64,000 bases of DNA from Mycobacterium sp. NS-7484 (GCF_001953975.1 NZ_MBEJ01000094.1:1-64000); one strand, 5' to 3'; shown: positions 1 to 10,314, counted from the stretch's first letter. Notes: generated by a model from the letters alone, not told the origin. Numbers and translations: made by a program.

Positions 1-426
1 TTCATGTTCGTCGGTCTGCTCGTCGTGCTGGCAGTCGTGGCGGCGGTGGTGGTGTGGCAGTGGGCCGCGCAGCGCGGTCCACTGCTGGTGGGCGCGTTGA
101 CCGTCGGGTGTGCGTTGGCCACCGGAGTGGCAGCCGCGGTCGGCACCGCGCTGGCCCATGTGCGGTTCGGCTCGTTGGACATCGCCGGGGCACCGGTCAG
201 TCCCGAGCACCGCGTCCACTATGTGGTCGAGGCCGCGTCGGTTTTCTTCGGCGATTCGCCGCTGCAGGCCGCCGGCACCTTCCTTTTTCCGGCGGCGATG
301 GCGGCGATGGTCTATGCGCTGATCGCGGTATCGACGGTGCGTGATGATCTGGGCGGCTGGCCGCCGCAGGAAACGCGTTTGCCGCCGCCGGTCAGAGCGG
401 ACGCCGTCCGATCCTCCGGCCCATAG
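1..426 (+). CDS. DUF2567 membrane protein, C-terminal part (5' end outside window)
   Basis: This is the C-terminal part of a small integral membrane protein. The frame is open at the left edge, so the start lies upstream; an ATG at position 4 exists, but the homologue in the same M. tuberculosis position (Rv1591) is clearly longer. Three hydrophobic stretches are visible, roughly residues 5-20, 30-50 and 92-110, followed by a polar, proline-rich C-terminus. The gene is convergent with the downstream lipase gene and the two overlap by 35 bp at their 3' ends. The DUF2567 assignment rests on gene order and hydrophobic profile. The function is unknown. Confidence 0.6.
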   Translation, partial: FMFVGLLVVLAVVAAVVVWQWAAQRGPLLVGALTVGCALATGVAAAVGTALAHVRFGSLDIAGAPVSPEHRVHYVVEAASVFFGDSPLQAAGTFLFPAAMAAMVYALIAVSTVRDDLGGWPPQETRLPPPVRADAVRSSGP

Positions 427-1723
427 CGACCTTCGCGGTGATTCCGGCCAGGCGCGCCATGCCCATGTAGGTCATCGGGTTGAGCAGCGTCGGCCATTTG
501 GACCGCACGAGGTTTGCGGTGAGTGGACGGTCGGCGAACCGGTCGGTCAGCCAGCGCAGCGCCATGGGAGCCGACATCGGGTGCAGCAACAGGTGTTCGC
601 TGAACATGTCGCGGTGGTACGTCACGTCGGCGCCGCCGGCCAGGTAGGTATCGGCGAGGGTGTCGATGTCGTCGACGGAGATGATCTCGTCGTGTACGGC
701 CTGCACGATCAGCACCGGCGGAACCGGGGTCGCCACGCCGAGTTTGGTGTCATGGAAGACCTCGCTGACCTCGGGGGTGTCGAGGATCTCGTCCAGGGGC
801 ATGTCGACGAGGTCACCCATGTCGGTCCGGAACATCCGCACCAGGGCTTGCACCGTGGTCATCCGGTGCAACCGGTCCAAGAGTTTGCGGCCCTCGGCGG
901 TGGCATGGTCGGTGACCACCTGGTTGAGGTTGGGATAGATGTCGGCGAGGGCGGCCACGACCAGGGCCGGCAGTCCCGAGAAGATGGTGCCGTTGAGACG
1001 GCGGAAGGTGTTCCCGAGGTCACCGACGGGCGAGCCAAGGACGGCGCCGACGATATTGAGTTCCGGGGCGTAACTGCCGGCCATCTCGGCGGCCCAGGCG
1101 CTGGCCAGTCCGCCGCCCGAGTAGCCCCAGAGCCCGATGCGGGCGGAGCGCGACAACGCCAACCGCTCGGTGTTGAGCGCCGCCCGTAAACCGTCGAGTA
1201 CCCGATAGCCGGGTTCGTACGGCGCGCCCCACATACCGTTGATGCCTTCATGATCAGGCACGGACACCGCCCAGCCCTCCGCCAGCGCGGCGGAGATCAG
1301 CAGAAGTTCCAGCTGGGCCAGGGAGCCGGTGGCCTTGGCGTGACGGCGAAGCGCATAGGAAGGGAAGCAGCGGCCGGTGATGGCGTCGATGGCGCACTGG
1401 TAGGACACGACCGGACAATCCGGTACGGCGTCGGGCGGGACGATCACCGTGGTGACGGCGGCCTCTGGAATGCCGTTGCGGTCAGTGGTGCGGTACAGCA
1501 GTTGCGTGGCGTGGAGGCGTTGCGGGATCAGCCCCAGGAAGGCCAGTTCGACGTCGCGGCTGCGCAGCAAGGTGCCTGGCTCGGCGTGCTGGAAGCCCGC
1601 GGGCGGTACGTAGAAGTCGTCGTCGTGGGGCAGGTCGGGTCGTGCCGTGCGGTCGAGTTCCTCGTGTGGTGCTCGACCGATCCATTCGGCGGCGGAGATG
1701 CTGGCCGCACTGCCCAAGTCCAT
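392..1723 (-). CDS. Secretory-lipase-family (LIP) alpha/beta hydrolase
   Basis: A 443-residue alpha/beta hydrolase of the secretory lipase (LIP) family, orthologous by position to Rv1592c, which should hydrolyse acyl esters. The nucleophile elbow is GYSGG with Ser202. A downstream AVHDE segment can supply the acid and the FSEHLLLHP segment the catalytic His, completing a triad. Cysteines sit in the VSYQCAIDAITGRCF region. No classical signal peptide is seen at the chosen ATG, so export is uncertain. The gene is monocistronic or read together with nrtR, which lies 42 bp upstream on the same strand. The substrate is unknown; family members act on lipids or short-chain esters. Confidence 0.8.
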   Translation of the reverse strand: MDLGSAASISAAEWIGRAPHEELDRTARPDLPHDDDFYVPPAGFQHAEPGTLLRSRDVELAFLGLIPQRLHATQLLYRTTDRNGIPEAAVTTVIVPPDAVPDCPVVSYQCAIDAITGRCFPSYALRRHAKATGSLAQLELLLISAALAEGWAVSVPDHEGINGMWGAPYEPGYRVLDGLRAALNTERLALSRSARIGLWGYSGGGLASAWAAEMAGSYAPELNIVGAVLGSPVGDLGNTFRRLNGTIFSGLPALVVAALADIYPNLNQVVTDHATAEGRKLLDRLHRMTTVQALVRMFRTDMGDLVDMPLDEILDTPEVSEVFHDTKLGVATPVPPVLIVQAVHDEIISVDDIDTLADTYLAGGADVTYHRDMFSEHLLLHPMSAPMALRWLTDRFADRPLTANLVRSKWPTLLNPMTYMGMARLAGITAKVAMGRRIGRRPL

Positions 1724-1765
1724 CCCGGCATTCTTACTTAAGAAGGGTCTAAGAATCCAGTCGAC

Positions 1766-2458
1766 TCACCCGGGCGGCCGCAACGCGGCGAACTCGTCGG
1801 TGACGCGGTAACGGGAGTCGGTGAAGCGGTACAGCGCCGCGGGCCGGCCGCCGCTGCGGCCGGATCGCGCTGTGGTGCCGGTGCGGGTGATGACCTTGCG
1901 GCGTTCCAGGACCCGCTGCAGGTTGGTCGCGTCGACTTGGTAGTCGAGCGCGGCGCTGTAGATGTCCCGAAGGGTGGAGATGGCGAATTCCTTTGGTGCC
2001 AAGGCGAATCCGATGTTGGTATAGGAGAGTTTGGCGACCAGTCGGTTGCGCGCGTGTTCGACCATCGGGGCGTGGTCGAAGGCCATTTCCGGCAGGTCGT
2101 TGACAGGGTGCCATCGGGTGTCCGAGGGCAGTGCCGGGGTGGCGGGGGAGGGCACGAGCCCCAGGAAGGTCGACGCGATGGTTCGTGTGCCCGGAACCCG
2201 CCGCGGGTCGGAGAACACCGCCAGTTGTTCGAGGTGGGCCAACTCACGGAGATCGACCTTTTCGGCCAGCTGTCGCCGAACCGAGGTCGTCAAGTCCTCG
2301 TCATCGTCCAGTCGTCCACCCGGCAGGGACCATTTTCCCTGTTCGGGATCGAGGGCGCGTTGCCAGAGCAGCACGTTGAGGCTGGGGTGGCGGGAGTCTA
2401 CGTCGCGAACCTGGAACACGGCGGCAAGGACTTCGTGCGCGGTGTTACCATGTGGCAT
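1766..2458 (-). CDS. nrtR: NrtR-type NAD biosynthesis repressor (Nudix domain plus winged helix)
   Basis: A 230-residue transcriptional repressor: an N-terminal Nudix fold (about residues 8-150) and a C-terminal winged-helix domain (about 155-225) containing the basic run RKVITRTGTTARSG. It is expected to sense an NAD-derived ligand and repress nadABC. The Nudix box (about residues 47-70, beginning PGGRLDDDED) departs from GX5EX7REUXEEXGU: the REU and EE positions read RQL and EK. Hydrolase activity is therefore probably lost, leaving a sensor. ATG at 2458 was chosen over longer in-frame starts. On the minus strand a TATAAT hexamer ends 7 nt before this ATG, which fits a leaderless transcript. 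It is divergent from nadA, with the operator between them. Confidence 0.85.
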   Translation of the reverse strand: MPHGNTAHEVLAAVFQVRDVDSRHPSLNVLLWQRALDPEQGKWSLPGGRLDDDEDLTTSVRRQLAEKVDLRELAHLEQLAVFSDPRRVPGTRTIASTFLGLVPSPATPALPSDTRWHPVNDLPEMAFDHAPMVEHARNRLVAKLSYTNIGFALAPKEFAISTLRDIYSAALDYQVDATNLQRVLERRKVITRTGTTARSGRSGGRPAALYRFTDSRYRVTDEFAALRPPG

Positions 2459-2481
2459 GTTTTCGATTATAAGTCGAAAAC
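2459..2481. promoter_or_regulatory. NrtR operator between nrtR and nadA, with divergent -10 elements
   Basis: A perfect inverted repeat with 8-bp arms, GTTTTCGA at 2459-2466 and TCGAAAAC at 2474-2481, separated by 7 bp. The spacer carries TATAAG reading toward nadA (2468-2473). On the opposite strand TATAAT reads toward nrtR. One bound dimer could therefore cover both -10 hexamers. NrtR proteins are known to bind palindromes upstream of NAD genes, including in mycobacteria. That this repeat is the site is inferred from its position and symmetry. Confidence 0.75.
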
Positions 2482-2504
2482 CTGACGGAGTGGAGGAGGT
2501 CGAC

Positions 2505-3544
<1,040 letters not shown>

Positions 3545-3548
<4 letters not shown>

Positions 3549-5119
3549 CCATCTTCGCGTGCGGCGGTTCGACGCTGTGGCAACAGCCGGCTGACGTCGT
3601 CGTCGTCGGAACCGGGGTGGCCGGTCTGGTCGCCGCGTTGGCGGCGCAGCGGCGTGGCCGCCGTGTGGTGGTGCTGAGCAAGGCACGTGAGACGGCCACG
3701 TTTCACGCCCAGGGTGGGATCGCCGTGGTGCTGCCCGACACCGACGATTCCGTGGACGCACACGTTGCCGACACGATCGCCGCCGGCGGTGGGCTGTGCG
3801 ATCCCGACGCCGTGCGGTCGATCGTTGCGGCCGGCTACGACGCGGTGGCCGATCTGGTTGCCGATGGCGCCAGGTTCGACGAGGCCGCCCCCGGCCGGTG
3901 GGCGTTGACCCGCGAGGGTGGGCACAGCCGGCGCCGCATCATTCATGCCGGCGGGGATGCCACCGGCGCGGAGGTGCAGCGCGCTCTCGACGTTGCCACC
4001 GCCACCCTCGACATCCGCCGCAACCATGTGGCCCTGCAGATCCTGCGTGATGATTCAGCGGTGAACGGGGTCCTGGTCCGCAATGAGGACGGCCTGGGCA
4101 TCGTGCACGCACCGTCGGTGATCCTCGCCACCGGCGGCCTCGGTCATGCCTATGCGGCCACCACCAATCCCGGCGGATCGACCGGGGACGGCATTGCTTT
4201 GGCGTTGTGGGCCGGTGTGCCGGTCCGTGACATCGAGTTCGTCCAGTTCCATCCGACCATGCTGTATGCCGAGGGCGGTGCCGGGCGACGCCCGCTCATC
4301 ACCGAAGCGCTTCGCGGTGAAGGCGCGATACTCGTTGATGCACACGGTGATTCGGTGACCGACGGCGTGCACCCGATGGGTGACTTGGCCCCACGCGATG
4401 TGGTCGCGGCGGCCATCAACGCCCGATTGAGTGCAACCGGCGACCGGTGCGTATATCTGGACGCGCGTGCGGTCAACCGGTTCGCCGACCGGTTTCCCAC
4501 CGTGGCAGCGGCCTGCGCGGCGGCCGGGGTCGACCCCACCCGGCAACCTATCCCGGTGGTTCCCGGCGCGCACTACAGCTGCGGTGGAGTGGTCACCGAC
4601 GTGCACGGACGCACCGAACTGTCCGGGCTGTTCGCCGCGGGAGAAGTGGCCCGCACGGGCATGCACGGGGCCAACCGGTTGGCCTCCAACAGTCTGCTGG
4701 AAGGGCTGGTTGTCGGCGGTCGAGCCGGTGTCGAGGCAGCTGAGCATGCCCGTGTGGCCGGTACCGTCCGGGCCCAGACGCCGCAGGAGCATCGGCGCGG
4801 TGCACTCGATCGAAATGTCTTGCAGCGCTCGATGTCCACGCACGCCTCGGTGGTTCGTCATGGTGACGGTCTGCGCCGGCTCGGTGACATCCTCGCCGAG
4901 GCGCGACTCGTGCGGCCTGCGGGTCGCCAGGAGTTCGAGGACGCCGCACTGACCGCGACCGCAGGCGCCATCGCCGTCGCAGCCCAGGCCCGCACCGAAA
5001 GTCGTGGCTGCCACCATCGCGGCGACCACCCCGAAACCGACCCCGCTCAGGAGCATCCCGTGACAGTTCGTGCCGTAGCCGGCCGTCTTGCCCTCGACAC
5101 CCCGACGGCGGTGTGCTGA
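3545..5119 (+). CDS. nadB: L-aspartate oxidase NadB
   Basis: A flavoprotein that oxidises L-aspartate to iminoaspartate, the substrate of NadA. It has 524 residues. The FAD dinucleotide-binding motif VVVGTGVAGL lies at about residues 18-28. The fumarate reductase/succinate dehydrogenase flavoprotein signature GGIAVVL and the HPTMLY segment follow, and the SHRRRIIHAGGDATG-like stretch (here HSRRR) is typical of NadB. GTG at 3545 overlaps the nadA stop (GTGA), indicating translational coupling. The C-terminal about 60 residues after ATAGAIAVAAQAR are arginine- and histidine-rich and less conserved in type. It overlaps nadC by 1 bp. Confidence 0.93.
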
Positions 5120-5976
5120 TGGCGCTTTCCGAAACCGAACTGGCCGAGGCTCGGGCCACTATCGCCCGCGCAGTCGAGGAAGACCTGCGGTACGGCCCCG
5201 ACGTGACGACGATCGCCACCGTAGACGCCGCGGCGATGACCACCGCCGCAGTGGTCAACCGGGACCCCGGCGTGATCGCCGGGGTGGACATCGCGTTGCT
5301 GGTGCTCGACGAGGTGCTCGGCGCCGACGGATACCGCGTGATCGACCGCGTCCAGGACGGTGCCCGGTTGGACGCCCGTTCGACGATCCTGTCTGTCGAG
5401 GCCCCGACGCGAGGTCTACTCACCGCCGAACGCACCCTGCTCAACCTGATGTGTCACCTGTCGGGAATTGCCACCGCGACCGCCGCCTGGGTGGATGCGG
5501 TGTCCGGCACCCACGCCAAGATCCGCGACACCCGCAAGACGCTTCCGGGTCTGCGCGCCTTACAGAAGTACGCGGTGCGCGTCGGCGGTGGCGTCAACCA
5601 TCGGATGGGACTCGGTGACGCCGCCTTGATCAAGGACAACCACGTGGCTGCCGCAGGGTCGGTGCTCGCCGCGCTCAAGGCGGTCCGGGCCGAGGCGCCC
5701 GATCTGCCCTGCGAGGTCGAGGTGGACTCCCTCGAACAACTCGACGAGGTGCTCGGGGCCGACGTGGAACTGGTGCTGCTGGACAACTTCCCGGTGTGGC
5801 AGACGCAGATCGCGGTGCAGCGCCGCGATACCCGTTCACCCAAGACGCTGCTGGAATCCTCGGGCGGCCTGTCGCTGGACAGCGCGGCCGACTACGCCGG
5901 CACCGGGGTGGATTACCTGGCGATCGGGGCGCTCACCCATTCGGTACGAGTGCTCGATATCGGCCTGGACACTTAA
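5119..5976 (+). CDS. nadC: Nicotinate-nucleotide pyrophosphorylase NadC
   Basis: Converts quinolinate and PRPP to nicotinate mononucleotide, CO2 and pyrophosphate, the last step of the nadABC operon. The protein has 285 residues, a normal family length. Recognisable blocks are LLTAERTLLNLMCHLSGIAT, RDTRKTLPGLR, KYAVRVGGGVNHR (the basic PRPP/quinolinate pocket) and LIKDNH, with EVEVDSLEQL and the C-terminal ESSGGL segment of the beta/alpha barrel. ATG at 5119 shares its first base with the nadB stop, so nadA-nadB-nadC form one coupled unit. Confidence 0.95.
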   Translation: MALSETELAEARATIARAVEEDLRYGPDVTTIATVDAAAMTTAAVVNRDPGVIAGVDIALLVLDEVLGADGYRVIDRVQDGARLDARSTILSVEAPTRGLLTAERTLLNLMCHLSGIATATAAWVDAVSGTHAKIRDTRKTLPGLRALQKYAVRVGGGVNHRMGLGDAALIKDNHVAAAGSVLAALKAVRAEAPDLPCEVEVDSLEQLDEVLGADVELVLLDNFPVWQTQIAVQRRDTRSPKTLLESSGGLSLDSAADYAGTGVDYLAIGALTHSVRVLDIGLDT

Positions 5977-6069
5977 TCCGCTGCGGCGCGGCCGGAGCAC
6001 GTCCGCTGCAGACTGCGATGGAAACGGCAGCACCGATCATCCAGAGGGCGCTGGAGGCTACGACGGTGG

Positions 6070-6705
6070 CTAGGCGGTCGCGCCGCGGCGGACCAACGAC
6101 AACACCACCGCAGCGGTGGCGAACAGCCCGGAGAACACCCGGCCGAGCATCGTCTGCTGACGCGGTGTCTGCAGCCAATTGAGCAACCGGGCCGCCAGGC
6201 CGGTGTAGAGACTCATCACGACCACGTCGACGACCACCATGGTCGCTCCGATCGCCAGGTACTGCGGCAGCAGTGGCGCGGTCGGCACCACGAACTGCGG
6301 CAGGACCGCGACGAGGAACACCAAGCCTTTCGGGTTGGTGGTGTTGACCAGGAATCCGCGCATTACTAGGGACAGTCGGCCGCGTTCACCCGTGCCGCCC
6401 ATCCGGTCGCGCAGATCCTGCGAGGCGCTGCGCCACTGCTGGATCGCCAGGTAGATCAGGTACGCCACACCGATCCACTTGACGATGTGGAAGGCCAGCA
6501 TCGACTTCGCGACCACGGCTCCCAGGCCGACGGCGACCAGCAGCAGTTGTGCGAGTAGCCCGAACTGGAGTCCGAGCACGCTCCATGACCCACGGCGTAC
6601 GCCATGGGTCAGGCCGGTAGCCATCGACTGAATCGCCCCGGCGCCGGGGGACAAGCTGATGACGATCGACGCGCCGAGAAACGCGAGCCAGATCTGCCAG
6701 GTCAT
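6070..6705 (-). CDS. LysE/RhtB-family amino-acid exporter
   Basis: A 211-residue inner-membrane protein of the LysE/RhtB translocator family, with five to six hydrophobic helices. Family marks are SPGAGAIQSMATGLTHG near residue 20 and the MRGFLVNTTNPKGLVFL block near residue 115. Members export amino acids or derivatives with proton motive force; the substrate here cannot be told. The gene is convergent with nadC across about 90 bp and lies 21 bp from the 3' end of the next minus-strand gene. No adjacent regulator gene is present. Confidence 0.85.
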   Translation of the reverse strand: MTWQIWLAFLGASIVISLSPGAGAIQSMATGLTHGVRRGSWSVLGLQFGLLAQLLLVAVGLGAVVAKSMLAFHIVKWIGVAYLIYLAIQQWRSASQDLRDRMGGTGERGRLSLVMRGFLVNTTNPKGLVFLVAVLPQFVVPTAPLLPQYLAIGATMVVVDVVVMSLYTGLAARLLNWLQTPRQQTMLGRVFSGLFATAAVVLSLVRRGATA

Positions 6706-6726
6706 AGGTGCAGTCTGGCGACCGTG

Positions 6727-7137
6727 TCAAACGATATCTGCGACGAAGACGCCCATCCGGCGGGCCGCGTTGCGGGGGATCCGGGGGAGCGTTGGATCGT
6801 CGGTGCCCGCCGGCAGCACCCGCGGATTGGTGATCTTGATGTCGTCACGGAACAGGTGCACGTCCGCCTCACCGGCGGCGAGCACGTTCTTGACCCAGTT
6901 CGTCTTGCCGTGCAGAAGTGTCACCGCGAAAACGTTGCCCTTGCGGTAGCTGGTCACGATCGTCTCGTACGGCGTACCGGAGGTACGACCCCGATGCTTG
7001 ATCACGGTGAATCCCGGCAGTCGCTTCGAGAAGGGTTTCACCAGCGGGTTGATGTATTTGATCTGGAACCGCTCGAGCGCCGGCGGCACGAGCATCGGTA
7101 CGCCGGGGGCGTTGTTCGGGTGGTCGTTTGCGGACAT
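6727..7137 (-). CDS. Deazaflavin (F420)-dependent nitroreductase family protein
   Basis: A 136-residue protein of the F420-dependent nitroreductase-like (DDN/FDOR-B) family. The core has the expected pattern: KRLPGFTVIKHRGRTSG followed by RKGNVFAVTLLHG and NWVKNVLAAG, which line the F420/substrate groove in relatives. ATG at 7137 was chosen because a GGAG lies 8-10 nt upstream; an ATG 12 nt further upstream would give MEPQ before it. The physiological substrate is unknown; relatives reduce quinones, coumarins or nitroaromatics. The gene is divergent from hisD. Confidence 0.8.
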   Translation of the reverse strand: MSANDHPNNAPGVPMLVPPALERFQIKYINPLVKPFSKRLPGFTVIKHRGRTSGTPYETIVTSYRKGNVFAVTLLHGKTNWVKNVLAAGEADVHLFRDDIKITNPRVLPAGTDDPTLPRIPRNAARRMGVFVADIV

Positions 7138-7228
7138 CTGGGGCTCCATTCGGCAGGCTGGAACCACCTTACGGCGGGTCGTGCCGGCGGCAACCGACGA
7201 CGGATTTTTATCAACTGGACTGATCAGG

Positions 7229-7234
7229 GACAAT
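7229..7234 (+). promoter_or_regulatory. Candidate -10 of the his operon (leaderless hisD)
   Basis: GACAAT lies 7 nt before the hisD ATG. Transcription starting 7-8 nt downstream would begin at the start codon itself and give a leaderless mRNA. The matching -35 is weak (TTTTAT, 7206-7211, 17-bp spacing). Confidence 0.45.
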
Positions 7235-7241
7235 TGAACCG

Positions 7242-8570
7242 ATGGCCGAGTTTCAGATGTCCCGTATCGACCTGCGTAACCGCGTGTTGAACGCTGCGCA
7301 GTTGCGAACTGCGCTGCCTCGCGGCGGGGTCGACGTGGACGCAGTGGTGCCCAAGGTCCGCCCGATCGTGGAGGCCGTCGCCGAGCACGGCGCGAAGGCT
7401 GCCCTCGACTACGGCCATTCGTTCGACGGTATTCGTCCCGACACCGTGCGGGTGCCTGGGGCGCGGCTCGCCGCGGCCCTGGCCGAACTCGATCCCGACG
7501 TGCGTACCGCGCTGCAGGTCTCCATCGACCGGGCTCGCGCGGTGCACGCCGATCAACGGCGGATCGACACGACCACCACGCTGGCGCCCGGCGCCACCGT
7601 CACCGAACGTTGGGTGCCCGTCGAGCGGGTCGGGCTCTATGTACCGGGCGGCAACGCCGTCTACCCGTCGAGCGTGGTGATGAACGTGGTGCCGGCTCAG
7701 ACTGCCGGTGTCGATTCACTGGTGATCGCGAGCCCGCCGCAGGCGGAGTTTGATGGGCTGCCCCACCCGACCATCCTGGCTGCCGCAGCGCTGCTCGGCG
7801 TCGACGAGGTCTGGGCCGTCGGTGGCGCCCAGGCGGTGGCGCTGCTGGCCTACGGCGGTACGGACACCGATGGCGCGGAGCTGGCCCCGGTCGACATGAT
7901 CACCGGCCCCGGCAACATCTACGTGACCGCCGCCAAGCGCATCTGCCGCTCGCAGGTCGGTATCGACGCCGAGGCCGGGCCCACCGAGATCGCGATCCTG
8001 GCCGACGACACGGCCGATCCGGTGCACGTCGCCGCGGATCTGATCAGCCAGGCCGAGCACGACGAGATGGCGGCCAGCGTGCTGGTCACCGACAGTGAGG
8101 CGCTCGCCGAGGCCACCGACCGCGAGCTCACTCGCCAGCTGGAGACCACGGTGCATGTCGACCGAGTCCGCGCAGCGCTCTCGGGCAAGCAGTCCGCGAT
8201 CGTGCTCGTCGACGACATCGAGGCCGGCGTGCGCGTGGTCAACGCCTACGCCGCCGAGCACCTGGAGATCCAGACCAAGGACGCACCCGCGGTAGCTGGC
8301 CGGATCCGTTCTGCCGGAGCCATTTTCGTGGGTGCCTGGTCGCCGGTCAGCCTCGGCGACTACTGCGCCGGCTCCAACCACGTGCTGCCGACCGCCGGTT
8401 GCGCACGGCACTCCAGCGGCCTGTCCGTGCAGACATTCCTGCGCGGCATCCACGTCGTCGAGTACGACGAGGCCGCACTCAAAGATGTTTCCGGGCATGT
8501 CATCACCTTGTCCAAGGCGGAAAACCTGCCCTCGCACGGCGAGGCGGTACGACGGAGGTTCGAGCGGTAA
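7242..8570 (+). CDS. hisD: Histidinol dehydrogenase HisD
   Basis: A zinc- and NAD-dependent enzyme that oxidises L-histidinol to L-histidine in two steps, the end of the pathway. It has 442 residues, a usual length. Family blocks include ERVGLYVPGGNAVYPSSV, MITGPGNIYVTAAKR, GPTEIAILAD, the zinc-site region LISQAEHDEMAAS, and the histidines in EHLEIQ and SNHVLPTAG. It is the first gene of the his cluster. The ATG at 7242 is favoured by its spacing to the -10; an in-frame ATG 15 nt downstream is possible. It overlaps hisC by 1 bp (TAATG). Confidence 0.95.
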   Translation: MAEFQMSRIDLRNRVLNAAQLRTALPRGGVDVDAVVPKVRPIVEAVAEHGAKAALDYGHSFDGIRPDTVRVPGARLAAALAELDPDVRTALQVSIDRARAVHADQRRIDTTTTLAPGATVTERWVPVERVGLYVPGGNAVYPSSVVMNVVPAQTAGVDSLVIASPPQAEFDGLPHPTILAAAALLGVDEVWAVGGAQAVALLAYGGTDTDGAELAPVDMITGPGNIYVTAAKRICRSQVGIDAEAGPTEIAILADDTADPVHVAADLISQAEHDEMAASVLVTDSEALAEATDRELTRQLETTVHVDRVRAALSGKQSAIVLVDDIEAGVRVVNAYAAEHLEIQTKDAPAVAGRIRSAGAIFVGAWSPVSLGDYCAGSNHVLPTAGCARHSSGLSVQTFLRGIHVVEYDEAALKDVSGHVITLSKAENLPSHGEAVRRRFER

Positions 8571-9709
8571 TGGGCGCACAGGATGTGACGCTGGCCGATC
8601 TGCCGCTGCGCGAAAACCTGCGCGGGAAGTCTCCTTACGGAGCACCGCAATTGGTGGTTCCGGTGCGGCTCAATACCAACGAGAACCCGCACCCGCCCAC
8701 CCAGGCCCTCGTCGACGACGTCGCCGCATCGGTCCGCGACGCCGCGGCCGAGCTTCACCGTTATCCCGACCGGGATTCGATTCAGTTGCGCACCGATCTG
8801 GCCGCCTATCTCACGGCGGCCACCGGCGTGCCACTCACCGTCGACAACCTCTGGGCGGCAAACGGTTCCAATGAGATTCTGCAGCAGCTTCTGCAGGCCT
8901 TCGGCGGACCGGGACGCACCGCGATCGGTTTCGTGCCGTCGTACTCGATGCACCCGATCATCTCCGATGGCACCCAGACCGAGTGGCTGCAGGCGGCTCG
9001 CGCTGCGGATTTCGGGCTTGACATGAACGTGGCTGTGGCCGCCGTGACGGAGCGCAGCCCCGACGTGGTGTTCGTCGCCAGCCCCAACAATCCGTCGGGC
9101 CAGAGTGTCTCGATCGAGGACCTGCGCCGGCTGTTGCAAGCCATGCCAGGCGGCATCCTGATCGTCGACGAGGCCTACGGCGAGTTCTCGTCGCAGCCCA
9201 GCGCGGTGACTTTGATCGACGAGTTCCCGGCCAAGCTGATTGTCACCCGCACGATGAGCAAGGCGTTCGCCTTCGCAGGCGGACGGCTCGGTTATCTGGC
9301 CGCCGCGCCCGCGGTGATCGATGCGCTGCTGCTGGTGCGCCTGCCGTACCACCTGTCAGTGCTCACCCAGGCTGCCGCGTGCGCGGCGCTGCGGCACGCC
9401 GACGACACGCTGGCCAGCGTCGCCACGCTGGCCGCCGAACGCGACCGGGTGAGCGCCGAGCTGAACCGCCTCGGCTACCGAGTGATCCCCAGCGACGCGA
9501 ATTTCGTGCTGTTCGGCGAGTTCACCGATGCACCCGCGACGTGGCAACGCTACCTGGATAAGGGAATCCTGATCCGCGACGTCGGCATCCCCGGCTTCCT
9601 GCGCACCACGATCGGGCTGGCCGAGGAGAACGACGCATTCTTGGCCGCCAGCGCCGATCTGGCCGCGACCGAACTTCAGCCCGCCAACAGCCCGGTAGGA
9701 GCATCGTGA
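8570..9709 (+). CDS. hisC: Histidinol-phosphate aminotransferase HisC
   Basis: A PLP-dependent class II aminotransferase that converts imidazole-acetol phosphate and glutamate to histidinol phosphate. It has 379 residues. The segment LNTNENPHPPT near the N-terminus, FVASPNNPSGQ, IVDEAYGEF and the PLP-lysine region RTMSKAFAFAGGRLGY are all present. The start overlaps the hisD stop and the 3' end overlaps the hisB GTG by 4 bp, so the genes are coupled. Confidence 0.95.
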   Translation: MGAQDVTLADLPLRENLRGKSPYGAPQLVVPVRLNTNENPHPPTQALVDDVAASVRDAAAELHRYPDRDSIQLRTDLAAYLTAATGVPLTVDNLWAANGSNEILQQLLQAFGGPGRTAIGFVPSYSMHPIISDGTQTEWLQAARAADFGLDMNVAVAAVTERSPDVVFVASPNNPSGQSVSIEDLRRLLQAMPGGILIVDEAYGEFSSQPSAVTLIDEFPAKLIVTRTMSKAFAFAGGRLGYLAAAPAVIDALLLVRLPYHLSVLTQAAACAALRHADDTLASVATLAAERDRVSAELNRLGYRVIPSDANFVLFGEFTDAPATWQRYLDKGILIRDVGIPGFLRTTIGLAEENDAFLAASADLAATELQPANSPVGAS

Positions 9710-10314
9710 CCCGTCGCGCGAAAGTCGAACGAAAGACCAGGGAATCCGACATCACCGTCGAGATCGACCTCGACGGCACCGGTGTCGTCGACATCGACAC
9801 CGGCGTCCCGTTCTTCGACCACATGCTGACCGCGCTGGGCACCCACGCCAGCTTCGATCTCACGGTGCACGCCAAGGGCGACATCGAGATCGAGGGCCAT
9901 CACACGATCGAGGACACCGCGATCGTGCTGGGCCAGGCGCTCGGCGAGGCACTCGGCGACAAGAAGGGCATCCGCCGCTTCGGTGATGCGTTCATCCCGA
10001 TGGACGAGTCGCTGGCGCATGCGGCGGTCGACGTATCCGGCCGGCCGTACTTCGTGCACACCGGCGAGCCCGAATTCATGGTGGAATTCACCATTGCCGG
10101 TTCCAGCGCGCCGTATCACACCGTGATCAACCGCCATGTGTTCGAATCGCTGGCGTTCAACGCCCGCATCGCATTACACGTACGGACGCTGTACGGCCGC
10201 GACCCGCACCACATCACCGAGGCGCAGTACAAAGCAGTGGCCCGCGCGTTGCGCCAGGCCGTGGAATACGACGCTCGCGTCACCGGAGTCCCGTCGACCA
10301 AAGGGACGTTGTGA
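9706..10314 (+). CDS. hisB: Imidazoleglycerol-phosphate dehydratase HisB
   Basis: A manganese-dependent dehydratase that forms imidazole-acetol phosphate from imidazoleglycerol phosphate. It has 202 residues, the monofunctional form without the phosphatase domain found in enterobacteria. The two metal-binding repeats are visible as EGHHTIEDTAI and GRDPHHITEAQYKA, plus FFDHMLTALG. The GTG start overlaps the hisC stop by 4 bp. Because HisB is monofunctional, histidinol-phosphate phosphatase activity must come from another protein. Confidence 0.95.
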   Translation: MTRRAKVERKTRESDITVEIDLDGTGVVDIDTGVPFFDHMLTALGTHASFDLTVHAKGDIEIEGHHTIEDTAIVLGQALGEALGDKKGIRRFGDAFIPMDESLAHAAVDVSGRPYFVHTGEPEFMVEFTIAGSSAPYHTVINRHVFESLAFNARIALHVRTLYGRDPHHITEAQYKAVARALRQAVEYDARVTGVPSTKGTL

